This document shows positions 21,542-23,303 of a stretch of 23,303 nt of DNA, piece by piece. Source of the stretch: an uncultured Pseudomonadota bacterium (GTDB lineage: Bacteria; Pseudomonadota; Gammaproteobacteria; Burkholderiales; Rhodocyclaceae); contig CAJAHZ010000273.1 of NCBI GenBank assembly GCA_903939665.1, positions 1-23,303 of the forward strand. Direction: 5' to 3'. The notes beneath the pieces were generated by a model. It was not told the origin of the DNA, searched no databases, and saw only the letters and a program-made list of their open reading frames with translations. Within the stretch, counting starts at the first letter, position 1, and the number at the start of each line of letters is the position of its first letter. The translations under genes were made by a program, and so were the position numbers.

Positions 21542-22156
21542 ATGCATCGATTTGCCGTGCATCCGACAACCCGCCTTGCCCTGTGGCTGTTGCTCATGCT
21601 GGCGATCCAGTGGCTGGATGGCTGGACGCTGGCGGCGGCTTTCCCCTTGCTGCCGGTGCTCGGTCGGCCTGTTTTGCAGCGCGGCTGGCGCCTTGTCTGG
21701 CGAGCCCGCTGGCTGTTGCTCTCGTTGTTTGTGATTTTTGCCTGGGGCGTTGCCGGCGAGCCTGTGTGGGGCGATATTCCTGCTCCTTCCCGCGAGGGTC
21801 TGTCGGAAGCGATGACCCAGTTGGGGCGTCTGTTGCTGATGTTGATGACCGTGGCGGCCTTTCTTGAGGCCATGCCATTACCCACCCTCATGACGGCGAC
21901 GCATCGGCTGCTGCACCCGCTACGTCGCTGCGGGCTTGACCCGGACCGCAGCATTATCCGTCTGATGCTGGTGTTGCGTTACGTCGAGATGCTGCCACGC
22001 CCACGCGACTGGCGCACGCTGCTTGACGTGCCCGTCAATGCCGGCAGCGAGGTGCTGGAACTTGACGAGTACCCGCTACGCTGGCTGGATCACATTCTTC
22101 TGCTTTCAATTTTTGCCGTGCTTGTGGCTTTGGCTTTGCGCTGGGCGGCCGGATGA
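21542..22156 (+). CDS. Membrane protein resembling EcfT/CbiQ transporter component
   Basis: A 204-residue integral membrane protein with hydrophobic segments near residues 12-40 (LALWLLLMLAIQWLDGWTLA), 57-75 (WLLLSLFVIFAWGVAGEP), 95-112 (LLLMLMTVAAFLEAMP) and the C-terminus (ILLLSIFAVLVALALRW). The overall pattern, with LRRCGLDPDRSIIRLMLVLR in a cytoplasmic loop, recalls the CbiQ/EcfT transmembrane subunit of energy-coupling-factor vitamin or metal transporters. The Ala-Arg-Gly coupling motifs of that family are not visible, and no ECF ATPase or substrate-binding gene is next to it. The assignment is therefore tentative. Its stop overlaps the truA start (ATGA), so the two are cotranslated. 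The ribosome binding site is weak. Confidence 0.55.
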   Translation: MHRFAVHPTTRLALWLLLMLAIQWLDGWTLAAAFPLLPVLGRPVLQRGWRLVWRARWLLLSLFVIFAWGVAGEPVWGDIPAPSREGLSEAMTQLGRLLLMLMTVAAFLEAMPLPTLMTATHRLLHPLRRCGLDPDRSIIRLMLVLRYVEMLPRPRDWRTLLDVPVNAGSEVLELDEYPLRWLDHILLLSIFAVLVALALRWAAG

Positions 22157-22944
22157 GAATTGCCCTGGGTGTCGAGTACGACGGGAGCGCTTTTCATGGC
22201 TGGCAAATTCAGCCGGCCGGCGGAACGGTGCAGGATGCATTGCAAGCGGCCTTGCGCGAGATCGCCGGGGTTCCGCTTGACGTGGTGTGCGCCGGCCGCA
22301 CTGACGCCGGTGTGCATGCCACCGGACAGGTCGTGCATTTTGACACGAGCCTTGAGCGCCCACTGACCGCCTGGGTGCGTGGCGTCAATACGTTTTTACC
22401 GCCAGCCATCGCGGTGCGCTGGGCGCAGTCGGTGGCCGACGATTTTCATGCGCGTTTTTCGGCGCACGGGCGTCGTTATCGTTATGTCCTGATCAACCGG
22501 CCACAGCGCACCGGTGTTTGGCATGGACGCGCCGGCTGGTACCATCATCCACTCGATGTCGGGATGATGCGCGAGGCGGCTGCCCTGCTGGTTGGAGAGC
22601 ACGATTTTTCGGCGTTCCGGGCTGCTGCGTGCCAGGCCAAATCGCCGGTAAAGACGCTGCGCCAGGCCGATGTGCAGCAGTGCGGCGACTTTATTGTGTT
22701 CGATTTTGAGGCAAGCGCCTTTCTGCATCACATGGTGCGAAATCTGGTCGGCAGCCTTGTTTATGTCGGTCAGGGGAAACACCGGCCAGAGTGGATTGAA
22801 GAACTGCTGATGGCAGGCGATCGCCGACGGGCAGCACCGACCTTTTCGGCTGCCGGCCTGTATCTCGTCGGCGTCAAGTACGAGCCGCACTGGGGGCTGC
22901 CGCTCGGTGATGAGGCTTTTTTGCCCGGTCTGTCGGGTATCTGA
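22153..22944 (+). CDS. truA: tRNA pseudouridine(38-40) synthase
   Basis: A 263-residue enzyme that converts uridines 38, 39 and 40 of the tRNA anticodon stem-loop to pseudouridine. The catalytic aspartate is D51 in AGRTDAGVHATGQVVHF. Other family stretches are VEYDGSAFHGWQIQP at the N-terminus, ARFSAHGRRYRYVLINRP, and FLHHMVRNLVGSLVYVGQGK. Length is normal. The ATG at 22153 overlaps the preceding stop by four bases, so it is coupled to the membrane protein gene. trpF follows 18 bases later; fimV-truA-trpF is a common order in Betaproteobacteria. Confidence 0.97.
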   Translation: MRIALGVEYDGSAFHGWQIQPAGGTVQDALQAALREIAGVPLDVVCAGRTDAGVHATGQVVHFDTSLERPLTAWVRGVNTFLPPAIAVRWAQSVADDFHARFSAHGRRYRYVLINRPQRTGVWHGRAGWYHHPLDVGMMREAAALLVGEHDFSAFRAAACQAKSPVKTLRQADVQQCGDFIVFDFEASAFLHHMVRNLVGSLVYVGQGKHRPEWIEELLMAGDRRRAAPTFSAAGLYLVGVKYEPHWGLPLGDEAFLPGLSGI

Positions 22945-22962
22945 AAAACTGGAGCTTTTGCG

Positions 22963-23303
22963 ATGAAACCGCGCATCAAGATTTGTGGCCTGACCCGTGT
23001 GGCGGATGTGCAGGCAGCCGTGGCGGCGGGCGCCGACGCCATCGGTCTCGTTTTCTATCCGCCGAGCCCGCGCCATGTCGATCTGCCGACGGCCGCCATG
23101 CTGGCCAATGCCGTTCCGCCCTTCATTACCATCGTCGGTTTGTTCGTCAATGCCGATCCGGCGGTCGTGCGCGCAACGCTGGCGGCTGTGCCGATTCACG
23201 TGCTGCAGTTTCACGGCGATGAAGACGAAAACTACTGCCGGCAGTTCGACCGGCCTTACATGAAAGCCGCGCGCGTAAAGCCGGGAATGGATTTGGTACA
23301 ATA
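22963..23303 (+). CDS. trpF: Phosphoribosylanthranilate isomerase (partial, right edge)
   Basis: The first 113 codons of a TIM-barrel enzyme that isomerises N-(5-phosphoribosyl)anthranilate in tryptophan synthesis. The N-terminus MKPRIKICGLTRVADVQAAV carries the catalytic cysteine in KICGLTR (C8). The next strands are AGADAIGLVFYPPSPRHV, ITIVGLFVNAD and VLQFHGDED, all in family order. GGAG lies 8 bases before the ATG. The gene is intact to the window edge, so the truncation is only by the window. It probably forms a unit with truA upstream and, by analogy with related genomes, trpB downstream outside the window. Confidence 0.96.
   Translation, partial: MKPRIKICGLTRVADVQAAVAAGADAIGLVFYPPSPRHVDLPTAAMLANAVPPFITIVGLFVNADPAVVRATLAAVPIHVLQFHGDEDENYCRQFDRPYMKAARVKPGMDLVQ

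Overview
The window looks like chromosomal backbone of a high-GC Betaproteobacterium, most probably Rhodocyclales-like. The main reason is the order leuC - small entericidin-type lipoprotein - leuD - leuB - asd - fimV - (membrane protein) - truA - trpF, which is typical of that class. An E. coli-like acetohydroxyacid synthase I (ilvBN) and a TfpX/TfpZ pilin-accessory gene are also present. The species assignment is inference from gene order and protein resemblance; no database search was possible. No rRNA, tRNA, CRISPR array, prophage or insertion sequence was seen.

Layout. Bases 1-5673 are a minus-strand block. In order of transcription it holds a TfpX/TfpZ-type pilin accessory protein, a SpoIIM-like (DUF95) membrane protein, a large DUF4129 membrane protein, a DUF4350 protein, a MoxR AAA+ ATPase and the start of a further membrane protein, probably DUF58, that runs off the left edge. 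The last five are overlapping or nearly touching and look like one membrane/AAA+ operon. From 5869 everything is on the plus strand: a soluble Ser/Thr protein kinase; a valine-rich leader peptide with an attenuator; ilvB and ilvN; a Phd/VapC-type toxin-antitoxin pair; a 381-base gap with a G-rich inverted repeat; aroC; a YdcH/DUF465 protein; an MFS transporter; an M48 metallopeptidase lipoprotein; then leuC, entericidin-like lipoprotein, leuD, leuB, asd, fimV, an EcfT/CbiQ-like membrane protein, truA and the start of trpF.

How the genes work together. Most of the right two thirds is amino-acid biosynthesis. IlvBN makes acetohydroxy acids for valine, leucine and isoleucine. LeuC/LeuD/LeuB complete the leucine branch. 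Asd feeds the aspartate family (Lys, Thr, Met, Ile). AroC makes chorismate, and TrpF takes part in the tryptophan branch. FimV and TfpX both point to type IV pili or polar organisation.

Best signal. Bases 6901-7125, upstream of ilvB, encode a previously uncalled 52-residue leader peptide. It carries a run VVRVLDVVRVV in which all seven valines are GTA codons. It is followed by a strong intrinsic terminator and by a competing antiterminator that pairs 13 of 14 bases. A short segment 1 that could pair with segment 2 lies just before the valine codons. All four elements of a classical transcription attenuator are therefore visible, and the peptide resembles E. coli IvbL.
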